Below are positions 38,230 to 49,949 of a stretch of DNA of 64,000 nt, in pieces. The DNA comes from Liolophura sinensis. Its lineage: Eukaryota > Mollusca > Polyplacophora > Chitonida > Chitonidae. How positions within the stretch are numbered: position 1 is the stretch's first letter; the number at the start of each line of letters is the position of its first letter. The stretch is taken from assembly GCF_032854445.1 (NCBI RefSeq), contig NC_088299.1:18529608-18593607 (forward strand), in the 5' to 3' direction. The translations under genes and the position numbers were made by a program. Below the pieces are notes generated by a model. It worked only from the letters and a program-made list of their open reading frames with translations. It did not search any database and was not told where the DNA came from.

Positions 38230-40000
38230 TTACTACACATCATCAGTGTTCGAAACAAGCTTTCAGGATCAACAAACAGCCAAATTCCACATGACAGAAT
38301 GATTACAACAGATAAGTCTGAGATTAACACGAGAACAAATAAGCAGAGTAACTCCAAAGAAATTCATTTTGAATCTATCAAGAAATTTGAGATGGTCAAA
38401 ATGATTTTTTTTAGTTACTTTATGTATTTATTATGCTGAGCTTATATGCTAAGCTGTTCAGTGGATCAACCAGATTAAATGAAGAATCTATAGGGATTTT
38501 TGGCTTGTAGTTTATATCGTCTACACCCGACCCCTTCAGTAGGCATTTTGTGAATTACACAGACATTAATATGAGTGCCCTGACTATCATGCTGTAAGAA
38601 ACCTACATGCAGAAACTTATTTTCAAATTTGGACTGTGTTAATCTCTGTATCCGTGTTATGCCGGTCCGGATTACAACTATTTCATTAATATCTAATCAT
38701 ATATTGTTGTCTTACAGACAAAAATACAGAAAGCCTTTACAAAGGTTGTTACAAAAGCTTCCAGCTAGCATGATAGAAGCTGGAAGCACGACCAGAAACT
38801 AGCGTGTGGGCACCAAATGCCAACAACCGCATCGGGGGCCAAATAATTAGAGTGTCTGGGACACACTTGGATCGGATCATACCAAAGCCTTTAAAAAGTC
38901 AACTTGACCCGATGTCGATATCTGGTGTTTTCGACATGATAAATTGTCTTTCAGTGGCGGAAGAACTTTGACGGCGTAGTCTCTGCATACATGCACACAC
39001 ACTTAATGACTCCTCGTCATTATGTATATGACTGAAAAATTGTTAAGAATTAAAACGAACCCAAGCATACATATGTCTGCATACAAACGTGAATCAGGTC
39101 TCATTACCATGAGGACGAGAGCCATGTTTTTATAGTGTCCAATATCTAAACACCTGACCGCGTATATCTCATCACCAAGTAGAGGAACAAGGCCTAACAA
39201 GCACATGCATGGATGTAAATTTAATTCCTCAGATAATAAATCACAGCTCGCCACGGCCCTGGTCTTACAACCATCCACGTACATACTGGAGTTTCCCTCC
39301 GTCACTACACCATGCAGTTTAAAGCGCATCGAGTTAATACATGGTTGGTGGGCAGGAACGAATAAGTTGATTTGGACCTATATATCTGATTTATTTCGTC
39401 AGAATCATTTGTTTATTTATTTGTTTGCTAATAGCAATTATAATATTTGTGAATTAGGAACCGGCCCACTGCCAATCGCCAAGCCCTTGACAAAAATCCT
39501 GATATAGAGCCTGTACTGGGGCAACTAGAGATAACTTCCGGCCATCATAGCGCGTGGACGTCGATGTACAACAGACCTTTAAGCAACGTCACATTGTCAC
39601 CGTAAATTTTGTTAAGAACTTATTCCGTTGTTAATTACACGAATATGAATAATTTGCATTATTTGTGAAAGAAATAGTTTATTCACATCCATAGAATTAT
39701 ATGGGAAAGTTTGTCCGTTACTTGCCAAAGGTTGCCTCGGGTCACTCACGTTGACTCTTCCCATAAAACTGAGCTCCAGCGTATAAGTCATTAGTTCTTT
39801 AAAATAGCTTTAATCAACAATAAAGTAATCAACTGATTACTTAATCAAAAGAAAAGAAAAAGAAAACTATGCCTTATAAAAGCCCACTTGCAATTTCTGA
39901 TGAGCGTAATTTCACCATTTTCATTTTGCCGATGTTCTAGAAATTTTATTTTTCTCATTGAACATGTATTTGAAAGCTTTCCATCGATTCCGAGATATAG
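38230..40000. other. No gene seen
   Basis: Unique AT-rich DNA with the small hairpin at 38,757. No domain is recognised in any frame. Confidence 0.5.
38757..38787. other. Perfect 10-bp hairpin
   Basis: GCTTCCAGCT (38,757-38,766) and AGCTGGAAGC (38,778-38,787) pair around an 11-base loop. There is no run of T after it and no family match; function unknown. Confidence 0.4.
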
Positions 40001-40004
40001 GCAA

Positions 40005-40620
40005 TCGTGGGAGGGATAGTGTGGTTTTCTTTTTTCTTAACTGTGCGTTTTTTTTTTATTTTTCGACTTTTGCAATCAGAGTATTTCTTTTTTCTTAAGC
40101 AGCACCCTCCCCACCCCCCGGTCAAAAATGAAAAACTCCCACAAAAAGATTTCTGCCCGACTGGCTTATTATGTCGGAAGCCGAGATCCAAGATTGTGGG
40201 AATTCATTTTTTCGCCTGCTTTAGAAAAAAGAAAAACTCTCTCTCGATTAATTTTTGTGGGAGTTTTTCTTTTTTTTTTTTGTCTGTTCCTAAAAAAAGA
40301 CAGAAAAGCGTTTACTCGATCTCTGTTTGTGTGAGTTTTTTTTCTTTTTTGTAAGGCCTGATTAAAAATGTGCAAAAGTGGGAAGAATTTAAAAAAAAAA
40401 ACATCATCTTCTTTTACGGCTTATTAGAGATAGCTATTCAGTTAATGGTGTTGCTTTTATTCGAGCATTATTTCAAGAAGACTTGAACAAAGAAGGGAAA
40501 TTCCAGTTTGTTTTGTTTTGTTTTGTTTGTTTTGTTTTTTTTTTTTGTTTTTGTTTTTTTTTTGGTTTTGTTTTGTTTTTTGTTTTTTTTGTTTGTTTGT
40601 TTTTCGATGGGATTTTTGTC
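40005..40620. repeat. T-rich low-complexity tract with an internal degenerate duplication
   Basis: Many T8-T12 runs and, at 40,508-40,600, GTTTT/GTTT repeats. Between 40,190 and 40,350 a unit of roughly 80 bp seems to be present twice (GAAAAACTCTCTCTCGATTA and GAAAAGCGTTTACTCGATCT each followed by a GTGGGAG/GTGTGAG plus T-run). Long Phe-rich or Lys-rich open frames here are compositional. Confidence 0.7.
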
Positions 40621-40624
40621 CACA

Positions 40625-42360
40625 CACACGCACGATCTCACAGACAAATATAGGTACAGAGAAGCGTAAGCTGCCGTTGTGCTCTTCGCCTCCATTACAG
40701 GTAAGTATGAAACCTGAAGTCAACAAGTACAACGAAGACTCCGCCATCCAAAGATTGTAATTTTACACGGCGGCTTGATCAAACGAAACAAGAAACCAAG
40801 TAAATTCAATAAACGTCGTTTCTCTTCTCTTTACGATGTGTTTGTGTTCATTTCTCAAAATTTGCCACGACAGACGGCATTGTGTGTGTTGTGTTTAGAC
40901 ATTGTTTCTGGATCTCTCCAACTCCTGTTTTTGTTTGTCCATGTTCCAGGGCCGGGTTTATTTGTTCGCCCTTCTCGGAACCGTCTGATGTTGTTAGCGA
41001 TTGGCTGGATCCAGTGTAGAAGATCTGTTCTAGATCTGATGGCCTCCACACAGACGCTTGTTTTATACGCGTAGAATTACCAAAAGCATTTAACAGCCAC
41101 AGGATTTACACGATTTCTTTTGCATTTTATTTTTCCCTTTATACTGTAGTAATTCACAAGGAAATGTCAGCACGCAGACGCAAATGGCGCAGACTGTAGC
41201 ATGATAATTGTCGTCTACTTTACTTATAAAAACACAATAAGGCGCCAAGCATGAATATGCACTACGTCAATGATATTTTCCGAGAATTCTTTCTTCTATA
41301 TTTCGTCATGATAATGTCTGTGGAATCCACCAAAACCCCTTATACTGCATCTTAACTCTCCAAACTGTACCCGACTCCCCGAATTACACCCCGCCCCGCT
41401 ACAAATATAAACCATAAATCATCCATTTACATCATAACTCCCAAACTGCATCATTACTTTCCAAGCTCCAAAATAACCCCCAAGTACATTGGGAAAGTCT
41501 TTTTCATGGATATTCAACTTCTTGGTTTGTTAACACAAGAACCTTCTAAACTGCGCCATAACCTCTCCTACTGCACCGTCAGTCATTTACACCATAACTC
41601 TCCAGTCTGCATTATATTTCTTTCAAAAACCGCGTCTTTCCTCTCCTTCTACTTTTCTTTTTGCTTCTCCTTTTTGTTTATCATTTTATTCATTTCTCCT
41701 AACATCATATACTTTTGCGAACTTGAAATTTAACATGTTCTCAGCCTACAAACGTAATGTAAAATGCATGTTTTATTGATCTAATTTTCTCCACAAAGTG
41801 TGCACTAGTATGTGTCGGATGCGGAACAGTGTTGGTATTTATTGCAAGACGGATCTCTTTCCCATTGTATGGAATCTAATTGTTTAGGATGCTTGCATTT
41901 CAAACCAGGCGTGGGTTCAATTCTGGTTTCGGACGACAAAAATTTGTCAATATTACGCTGTTATTACCTTGCTAACTGCACAGATACCTTGGCGCATGGC
42001 AATAAGTGGTCAATCCTCTCTCGTGTTGTCTTGCAAGTTCCGTGGAGATCACAAATATGATATGTACATCTTGCCAAAGGTCAGTGGTTTACTCTGGGCA
42101 ATCCGGTTTCCTTCACCATAATATGTACCGGTTGTTGTGGTATATATTAATATTCTTCAATATGGTGGTAGTTAGAATAGGTAAATTCTCTTTCTTTATT
42201 CATCATAACTTATATCATCAGATATATGACGGGAAAAGTCACTGGAAATTATTTTGGGGTCCATGCATGGAAGAAAACGTTGCCCTCCCGGAAACTGATA
42301 AACTTCCTGTCCATGGCACGTGGCTCTGTGGTTTGCTCCAAACTTCCAGTTTTCTCAACC
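40625..42360. other. No gene seen; possible SINE remnants
   Basis: A B-box-like GGTTCAATTC lies at 41,914-41,923 on the plus strand. A degenerate run of CCATAACTC/CAAACTGCA-type units occurs at 41,340-41,610. Nothing coding is supported. Confidence 0.4.
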
Positions 42361-42364
42361 CATC

Positions 42365-42446
42365 CTCTGTCGTGTACTGGTATAAGTGAAACTTTATGGA
42401 GTATACGGTGATAAATATATCCAATCAATAAATAAATCAAATAAAT
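42365..42446 (+). mobile_element. MetaSINE-like 3' end
   Basis: TGGTATAAGTGAAACTTTAT, GAGTATACGGTGATAAA and a CCAATCAATAAATAAATCAA tail follow the usual order. The upstream body (42,270-42,360) is too diverged to bound. Confidence 0.5.
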
Positions 42447-43842
42447 TTTAAGTGTGATGGGAAAGTAAAAAAACAGTTGAAGATGTAGACTATGTGTTGT
42501 AACAAGTTCGGAGATTTCTTGATTTATTGATTTACTGATTTATTGATATTGAGAAGCTGTCATTAAGATTGTTAAAATATCTGTGAATTAGCACTGTGTC
42601 ATCTCTCCCGCCACTCCCTCCCTCATAACTACAAAGATCAGTTTAAAACCTTTTATTTGGAGAAAACGGCGAAAAAAATATATTGTCGCCACATTTAACT
42701 CATTTAAAATATAAGATTCTTGGATCTTTTATAACTCCTACAAAAACTTTGCTCATTGGCAAACATAACTGACTGAAGCTAATGCAATTGGTTATTTTCC
42801 TTCAAGAGTGCTCTCTTGCTAACATAATTAATTCATGTCACTTTGCTTGTTTTACCATTATTTTAACGGTTTTATCATGCTATCAAATTTATAGTGATGT
42901 TTGACAAAATGCCACGAGAGACTGAATCCATGAGAATTTTGTTTGCCGCTTTTAACGAGAAACACATGCATAAAAGATGACCTCTTGCGTTTGATGGCAA
43001 TACGTTACTGCCTTCTCACCAGCGCTATGATTTGATTCTCTGGCCGATACAGATAAAGCACACTGCGTATTGACAAATGAGGCGTCCGAAATTCAGTTCC
43101 GCAGTATATTACCACTTAGTGGTTAAAATCCACCTCTGTTTTCAAGTTTCCTGAAAGTCAATGTGTTTTTTCATCTATTCGGCTATAGAATCCAGACATA
43201 GTCTCTCTCACAGTATAGGATCTGGGTGACTTAAAAACATATTAGTTTTATGGGAGTCACAGGAAATTTGGTAACAATTCTTTATAGCAATTTGCTAAAG
43301 CAACTGTCGAGGTGCCGACAAACGTTCCATTTCTGACAACAAGAACAAACAGAAAATCAAACATGCATAATGTCTGTGATGGAGTATGAATTACTTAGAA
43401 ATGTCAAGATATTTGATGTGAACCCTCTGAGCAAACCTCCGCCAACGTTAGATAAATACTTGTTTCGAAAGCCTCGTAAATTAAGCGCATCTCCCTTGCC
43501 CTGTTTCTCGAATCTGTATGCCAAATATTGTAAAGATCTTTATCCAGTCGATGAATAAAGTTCCGTGATTTTAAGTGGTACAGGCGAAGGAACAACACTC
43601 TTTGGTGCCCGTCGGTTAATGGACGGCTCATCGTCTTGGAGCAGCAGACTGGCATCTTACGTCAACTGTACAACACTGAAGTGTTGGCTTTCCCGACCTT
43701 ACACAAATATTGACGGTGGACTTCGAAATCACCCGAGTCTCTACTGATTGTCATCAGGCTCGACCTGGTCAACGCAGACGTAAAACTATGCACATCAATA
43801 TCGACTTCCCGTGATGAATGATTGACCAAGGGGTCTAGAAAT

Positions 43843-43914
43843 GTATAACAATGAATGATGAAATATCCTTGAGTGCGGCTTTAAACACAAATCAAATAAA
43901 TAAATAAATAAATA
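43843..43914 (+). mobile_element. MetaSINE-like 3' end, tail-to-tail with the next element
   Basis: GATGAAATATCCTTGAGTGC, GGCTTTAAACACAAATC and an (AAAT)n tail ending at 43,914. Only the terminal 70 bp is recognisable. Confidence 0.55.
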
Positions 43915-43949
43915 ACTTGGGTACATGTATATATACTGTCGGTCTGTGC

Positions 43950-43980
<31 letters not shown>

Positions 43981-44345
43981 TTGTAATTTGATTCTTATTT
44001 TTTGTCATAAAGAAGAATTCCTCATGCATACGATGGCGGTCATCTTTATGGGTGGAGGAAGCCGCAGTGCAAGACATAAACCACCGACCTTTGGCAAATC
44101 ACTGCCGAACTTCCTCTTTTGTGGCGAACAGATATTGCACAGTACAATACGTAGACTACACACAAGAGCCATCGCGCTGTTCTTCAGAAGTATATTAAAA
44201 GCTGGGGCAAATGTAAACGGTTCACTGATGTAATGTTCATGTACTATTTGTTTGTCGACACTATGGTAAACATTGTCTGTATCTGAATGTTGTTTAAACC
44301 CGAGCTTTGCCAAGCACCTAACAAAGGCTGAGTTCGAAACAGCGA
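43950..44345 (-). mobile_element. MetaSINE-like element, minus strand
   Basis: On the minus strand the (AATA)n tail is at 43,950-43,983, preceded by GAATTCTTCTTTATGAC, CCATAAAGATGACCGCCATC and CGGCTTCCTCCACC, the conserved 3' block order. The ACCACCGACCTTTGGCAA segment matches the copy at 14,775. The 5' limit near 44,345 (TGTTTCGAACTCAGCC, B-box-like) is approximate. Confidence 0.55.
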
Positions 44346-44410
44346 CAGCTTTATTACAACAAGCAACCACCTTTGTCAACGGACTGTTATACTTGCAACC
44401 AGCGCCTCAA

Positions 44411-45595
44411 CCATCTGAACCAGCGAGACCAGTGCTATCATCTGTAACCATAAGAACCAGTGAGGCCAGTGGTATCATCTGTAACCATCTGAACCAGTGA
44501 GGCCAGTGCTATCATCTGTAACCATCTGAACCAGTGAAGCCAGTGGTATCATCTGTAACCATCTGAACCGGCGAGGCCAGTGGTATCATCTCTAACCATC
44601 TGAACCAGCGAGACAAGTGCTATCATCTGTAACCATCTGAACCAGTGAGGCCAGTGGTATCATCTGTAACCATCTGAACCAGTGAAGCCAGTGGTATCAT
44701 CTGTAACCATCTGAACCGGCGAGGCCAGTGGTATCATCTCTAACCATCTGAACCAGCGAGACCAGTGCTATCATCTGTAACCATCTGAACCAGTGAGGCC
44801 AGTGGTATCATCTGTAACCATCTGAACCAGTGAAGCCAGTGGTATCATCTGTAACCATCTGAACCAGTGAAGCCAGTGGTATCATCTGTAACCATCTGAA
44901 CCAGTGAGGCCAGTGCTATCATCTGTAACCATCTGAACCAGCGAGACCAGTGCTATCATCTGTAACCATCTGAACCAGTGAGGCCAGTGGTATCATCTGT
45001 AACCATCTGAACCAGCGAGACCAGTGCTATCATCTGTAACCATCTGAACCAGTGAGGCCAGTGGTATCATCTGTAACCATCTGAACCAGTGAAGCCAGTG
45101 GTATCATCTGTAACCATCTGAACCAGTGAAACCAGTGCTATCATCTGTAACCATCTGAACCAGTGAGGCCAGTGCTATCATCTGTAACCATCTGAACCGG
45201 CGAGGCCAGTGGTATCATCTGTAACCATCTGAACCAGTGAGGCCAGTGGTATCATCTGTAACCATCTGAACCAGTGAAACCAGTGGTATCATCTCTAACC
45301 ATCTGAACCAGTGAGGCCAGTGCTATCATCTGTAACCATCTGAACCGGCGAGGCCAGTGGTATCATCTGTAACCATCTGAACCAGCGAGGCCGGTGGTAT
45401 CATCTGTAACCATCTGAACCAGCGAGGCCAGTGGTATCATCTGTAACCATCTAAACCAGCGAGGCCAGTGGTATCATCTGTAACCATCTGAACCAGCGAG
45501 GCCGGTGGTATCATCTGTAACCATCTGAACCAGCGAGGCCAGTGGTATCATCTGTAACCATCTAAACCAGCGAGGCCAGTGGTGTCATCTGTAAA
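44411..45595. repeat. Minisatellite, 37-bp unit, 32 copies, with 4-unit and 3-unit higher-order blocks
   Basis: Unit GAACCAGTGAGGCCAGTGGT followed by ATCATCTGTAACCATCT. A four-unit block starting at 44,491 recurs at 44,639 and, in part, at 44,787 (148-bp steps); it is marked by the pair GGCGAGG...CATCTCTAACC. Near the end, a three-unit block marked by GAGGCCGGTGG occurs at 45,379 and 45,490 (111 bp). Confidence 0.97.
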
Positions 45596-45599
45596 GATT

Positions 45600-47870
45600 T
45601 TATACCCAATCTACCTGCACATGCATTAAAGTTTGCAATATTTGCTTACTGTTTAAACAGTGATGATTCAACCACCATATTAATGTTTAGACTTGTCAAG
45701 AACTGGTATGAATGTTCATTAACCGATGAAAACTTTTGCTTATCGATTACTTACTGCATATTAACAAAAGTGTGCATATTTGGTTGTCCAAAGACTGCAT
45801 CTCGCCCAAATATTAACTGAAAATACTATAGAACTGTGCAGCGATATTTTCAGTAAGACGCGGTGGCCACGTACAAGTATATGTGACTCGAACAATGTAG
45901 CCCTCTTCCTCGGATCCGGCACTGAAGCCATGTCTGTCGGAGTACAGAAAAAAATGTGTGATTTATAAGACGGGGAGATAGCGGGGTAACGACAACAACA
46001 CCTGCAAAGTTATTTAAGCACATTTTGTAGACAAATTATACGTGCGACTCTGCAGAAGTAAACCCAAATACCAAACTACGCTTATACAAGCGTATACCGG
46101 ATGTGGAATTTGAACGCATGCCTAAACAAAATTACCTCACGTGCCACTGTATATCCGGATAACGTAACATTGTTATTTTACACAGACAGCACTCGTGGGA
46201 GGCCTTCATTTATTTCAGACACACTTCCTCTACAAATTGAGGTTCCAAGAATTTGTATTTTTCTTTAAGAGACTATTTTGCCTTCAGATTTAGAGCAACA
46301 ACCAGCATTTCGCATGGCGGTTATGTCTTCTTGTGTATGCCAAGAGTTGGTCCGATACTTTCCAATATTCAAAACATTGCTATTAGCAAGCCTTACATAG
46401 ACATGGATGAATTTACTTGGAATGGAACTGTTTATATTTATTATCTTTTAGCGACATTCAGAGCTTACCATTTTTAAATTGTTAGAAGTTTAAATTTATA
46501 AAGCTACTACAGCTAGAATGATTCATGAACCTATGGTATTCAAAGGAAATGGTATTCTCAAAAGTCGCACAGTCTAGAAAGCGTCAAAATGAACCCGACT
46601 TATATTCCCCCAGAAATCGATTCTTTTACTTGCATATTTTGTTCGGTTCTGTATGGAACTTGTATCAGTTCAACAGTGCATGGACAGACACTGGCTGCAT
46701 CTCTGTCTATCGAAAAGTATTATACCCAACGTTAGTTTGGGGGATTTTATGCTAGTATATAAGTGTGTAGATAATGATCTTTGAATCGTTATATACAATT
46801 ACATACATGTTGTTTGAGTCCACGCTGTGGTGGACAGTGCTGTCTTCAGAATCAACAACCTGTTCTTGGCGACTTCGTGACACAATGAGCGGTCGACCCT
46901 ACTTGTACGGTCGTTTATATGAGGTTTAACGCGATTTACAGGATTCATGAAACGCTTGATTTTATTTCTTAAGATGCAGTTAAGGATATGTCTGTCATAT
47001 AAATGTACAGAGAGGCGTCTCAGTTTTTTCTCGGTGTGTAAAAATTGCTTTAAAGTATGATTTTCCGACAAACCTCAGCAGTCAGTCACGAAAAAGTATA
47101 TAGTGACGTCAAAGTTGACAAATTTCAGAAATGCTATTTCGCTTACTGTTGCTAAAAGTTTAGCGACTGGTGTTTAGCGCCGTGATCAATGTTTCCAGAC
47201 AACCAATCAATCATCATCACAGGTTGATTAATTATTCACATCTTTTAATCATTCGATCAAATCTAACCAGTTGCAACATAGTCACATTCAATAAAGTTTA
47301 CGGATATCCCAAAAACCTCCTGCAATTGACATTTTAAAGCCATTTGAATGTGTTTAGAATAAACCTTTTCAACGGCTATTAAAAACATCATACATTCCAG
47401 TGTGAAATGTGAACGATCAATTGACCTTCCTTACATGCAAGGCCCAAGTTTTCTGACAACGGTTCGTCACAGACATTTATTTTATTCACATAAATATTTA
47501 CCCTCGTAATATTTCCCCACCCATACATTTTCCAAGGCATATACTTTATGCATAGGTAATGAACTAATAACCACACTTGCATTGCTGGCGTGTTTTGAAT
47601 ATGAAACCTAATAATTCCATGCACAGTTAAAAATGCAGCTATACTCAATATTTCAAATATAAAACAGCATTTTAAGCCATAAATTAAACCAGTTAAACTT
47701 TTAAAAATATTTAATTTTTATTGTCTAAATTGACATTATTTTTACTGTGAAAAAATATACTATATATACTTTGTAGACATGTCTTTATCATGCAGGGAAC
47801 ATATTTTAAAATATGCAATAAATATTTCATCTTCAACATGCCATATTTACTGTATAATGTTCTCAAACCT
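45600..47870. other. No gene seen
   Basis: Unique AT-rich sequence with short frames only and a SINE-end fragment at 47,165. Confidence 0.5.
47165..47200 (-). mobile_element. SINE 3'-end fragment
   Basis: CGACTGGTGTTTAGCGCCGT resembles the plus-strand view of the SINE end at 61,334 (GATTGGTGTTTTACGACAT). Short and uncertain. Confidence 0.3.
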
Positions 47871-47873
47871 GGC

Positions 47874-48322
47874 GTGTAGAAATGTCAGGGGTGAAAATGT
47901 CCTGTGTAGAAATGTCAAGGGTGAAAATGCCCTGTGTAAAAATGTCAGGGGTGAAAATGTCCTGTGTAGAAATGTCAGGGTTGAAAATGTCCTGTGTAAA
48001 AATGTCAGGGGTGAAAATGCCCTGTGTAGAAATATCAGGGGTGAAAATGTCCTGTGTAGAAATGTCAGGGGTGAAAATGTCCTGTGTAAAAATGTCAGGG
48101 GTGAAAATGTCCTGTGTAGAAATGTCAGGGGTGAAAATGCCCTGTGTAAAAATGTCAGGGGTGAAAATGCCCTGTGTAAAAATGTCAGGGGTGAAAATGT
48201 CCTGTGTAGAAATGCTAGGGGTGAAAATGTCTTGTGTAGAAATGTCAGGGGTGAAAATGTCCTGTGCAGAAATATCAGGGGTGAAAATGTCCTGTGTAGA
48301 AATGTCAGGGGTGAAAATGCTT
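47874..48322. repeat. Minisatellite, 30-bp unit, 15 copies
   Basis: Unit GAAATGTCAGGGGTGAAAAT followed by GTCCTGTGTA. Two plus frames are open through the array and read Asn-Val-Arg-Gly-Glu-Asn or Met-Ser-Gly-Val-Lys repeats; the longer frame (186 codons) starts in unrelated AT-rich DNA at 47,779 and has no gene signals, so it is treated as an artefact. Confidence 0.97.
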
Positions 48323-48539
48323 TAGTCAGGAGGTTTTAGGTCATTATGTAGTTGTTTAAGACTGATTACAAATGATTAAACATTGAAGCAATACAGCTTG
48401 AAAGTCCTAGAAATGTGCAGGAGTGGGCAAACACAACAGAATCGTTTGCCAATCATTTACGTGATATTTCAATAATTTTATCCATTGCAGATTCTCCTCA
48501 TTTTGTATCATACATGTACATGATAAAATTATCATTTTG

Positions 48540-49500
48540 TCAATTAAGTACGCTGCAATGTATAATTGTGAAGTTTCGTCTGAGAACACGGTATGATTTA
48601 TTTTTATAATTTAAACTACTCAAGCCTATAAATATGTCTTAAAGTATAAACTTCATGGTTACGCTGATGTTGGGCTTTTTTTCAATTATTTATGTGACCG
48701 CAGAATCTGTATACATTCATTTCTGCGTGCGTACAATATGAAATGTTTGCATGACGATTTCAGCTTGGATAACAGTAGTGTTCGCCCCTTGTCTCTCCAG
48801 CACGCGTCATCGGTGTGCTAATCCTCTATCAATAGACCGACACTCACCCAGTGTCCTGGTTGTTCTAATGACTCGGGTGACTTACTAACGAGCCCTTTAG
48901 TAATTCTAGTTTATCAAAGCTAAACAAACTCCCGAGTTGTCTCTGAGACACCCAAGCATGCAGCTCTATAGCCAGGCACCTGGGCACCGACCCCCTGGAC
49001 CCAGCCCAGCACCCACCACCAAGAACAACTGATGTACGGACAGAGGTGTTACAGAATAACATTAATTCATCTAATACTAGTATATTCGAGACATCGATAT
49101 CTTTAATTAAAGCAAACTCTTTAGCATAATGGCATATATTGTCACGCATTACAAACACAAAGGTATGCTTATATTTTTTTAAGTTATCGGTCTTGCATTG
49201 ACAGTGAAATATATAATGTTAAATTTCCACTACAAAACTAAACAATGACAATTGATAAATTTTATTTACCAATTGAAAGGTGAATAACAGTATATATTGT
49301 TCAACCTACAGTTTGAATGCCACACGCTGATGGCGTGATAATCCTGCATAAGCAAGTATGCTCACCCACAGCCATGGTTGTTCAAATAACTCACTCATGA
49401 GACCTTAGTTGTTCTGTCACACAATGACCAGTGCTAACAAACACCCGTGTCTAGACATTGTACTTTCATTGCTGTCAGGTACCCCAGGTTTAGTCCCGCA
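48540..49500. repeat. First copy of an old duplicated block
   Basis: Contains GCTGCAATGTATAATTGTGA (48,549), GGTGTGCTAATCCTCTA (48,813), GTTGTTCTAATGACTC, and then GATGGCGTGATAATCCTGCA (49,332) and GTGTCTAGACATTGTACTTT (49,447). The same landmarks recur in the same order at 49,960-51,090. No coding potential is seen. Confidence 0.6.
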
Positions 49501-49592
49501 CACCTATCGGTCTGAGGAGCAAGACAGTTGTTAATGGCGTATTCATTGATGATCTGTTAAAATAGTTTTTAAATGGTTTTCTTTTGTTTATA

Positions 49593-49758
49593 CTCTGGAG
49601 GCAGTTATTATGTAATTACGCAAGCCTCTGACATGAAACATTCACCATCATATACGCCGGCCAGGGATGGGGGGGGGGGGTAGGGGGAGGAGTTGGCGTA
49701 TGGTGGTAAATATTTCATGTCAGAGGCTTTTGTAATTACAGAATAACTGCCTCCAGAG
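49593..49758. mobile_element. Foldback (MITE-like) element, about 65-bp inverted arms
   Basis: CTCTGGAGGCAGTTATT (49,593-49,609) is perfectly inverted at 49,742-49,758. The arms continue through CCTCTGACATGAAA with about 90% pairing to about 49,659 and 49,696. The loop is G-rich with a G12 run (49,669-49,680). No clear target duplication is seen and no transposase is present, so it would be non-autonomous. Confidence 0.7.
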
Positions 49759-49949
49759 AATATAAAAAAAAACAATGTAAGAATGTCGACAAAACTATTC
49801 TCATGTTTACCTATTTTGGATGATTACATTTTCCTTCTCAGCTGGCCAGTACAGCTTCATTGCTGACGTAAATTTTCACAACAGTTTACATATTAATCTT
49901 TCAACTCATTGCAGTTATACGCATGATTTGGTTTTAAAAGACAATCTTG

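Noticed and set aside
40007-40760. Phe-rich and Lys-rich open frames suggesting membrane or basic proteins
   Set aside because: Caused by long T runs on one strand and A runs on the other.
47779-48339. A 186-codon frame with Cys-Arg-Asn-Val-Arg-Gly-Glu-Asn repeats, which could pass for a repeat protein
   Set aside because: The 30-bp unit keeps frame by length alone; a second frame is open as well, silent-site bias is absent and the flanks are AT-rich non-coding DNA.
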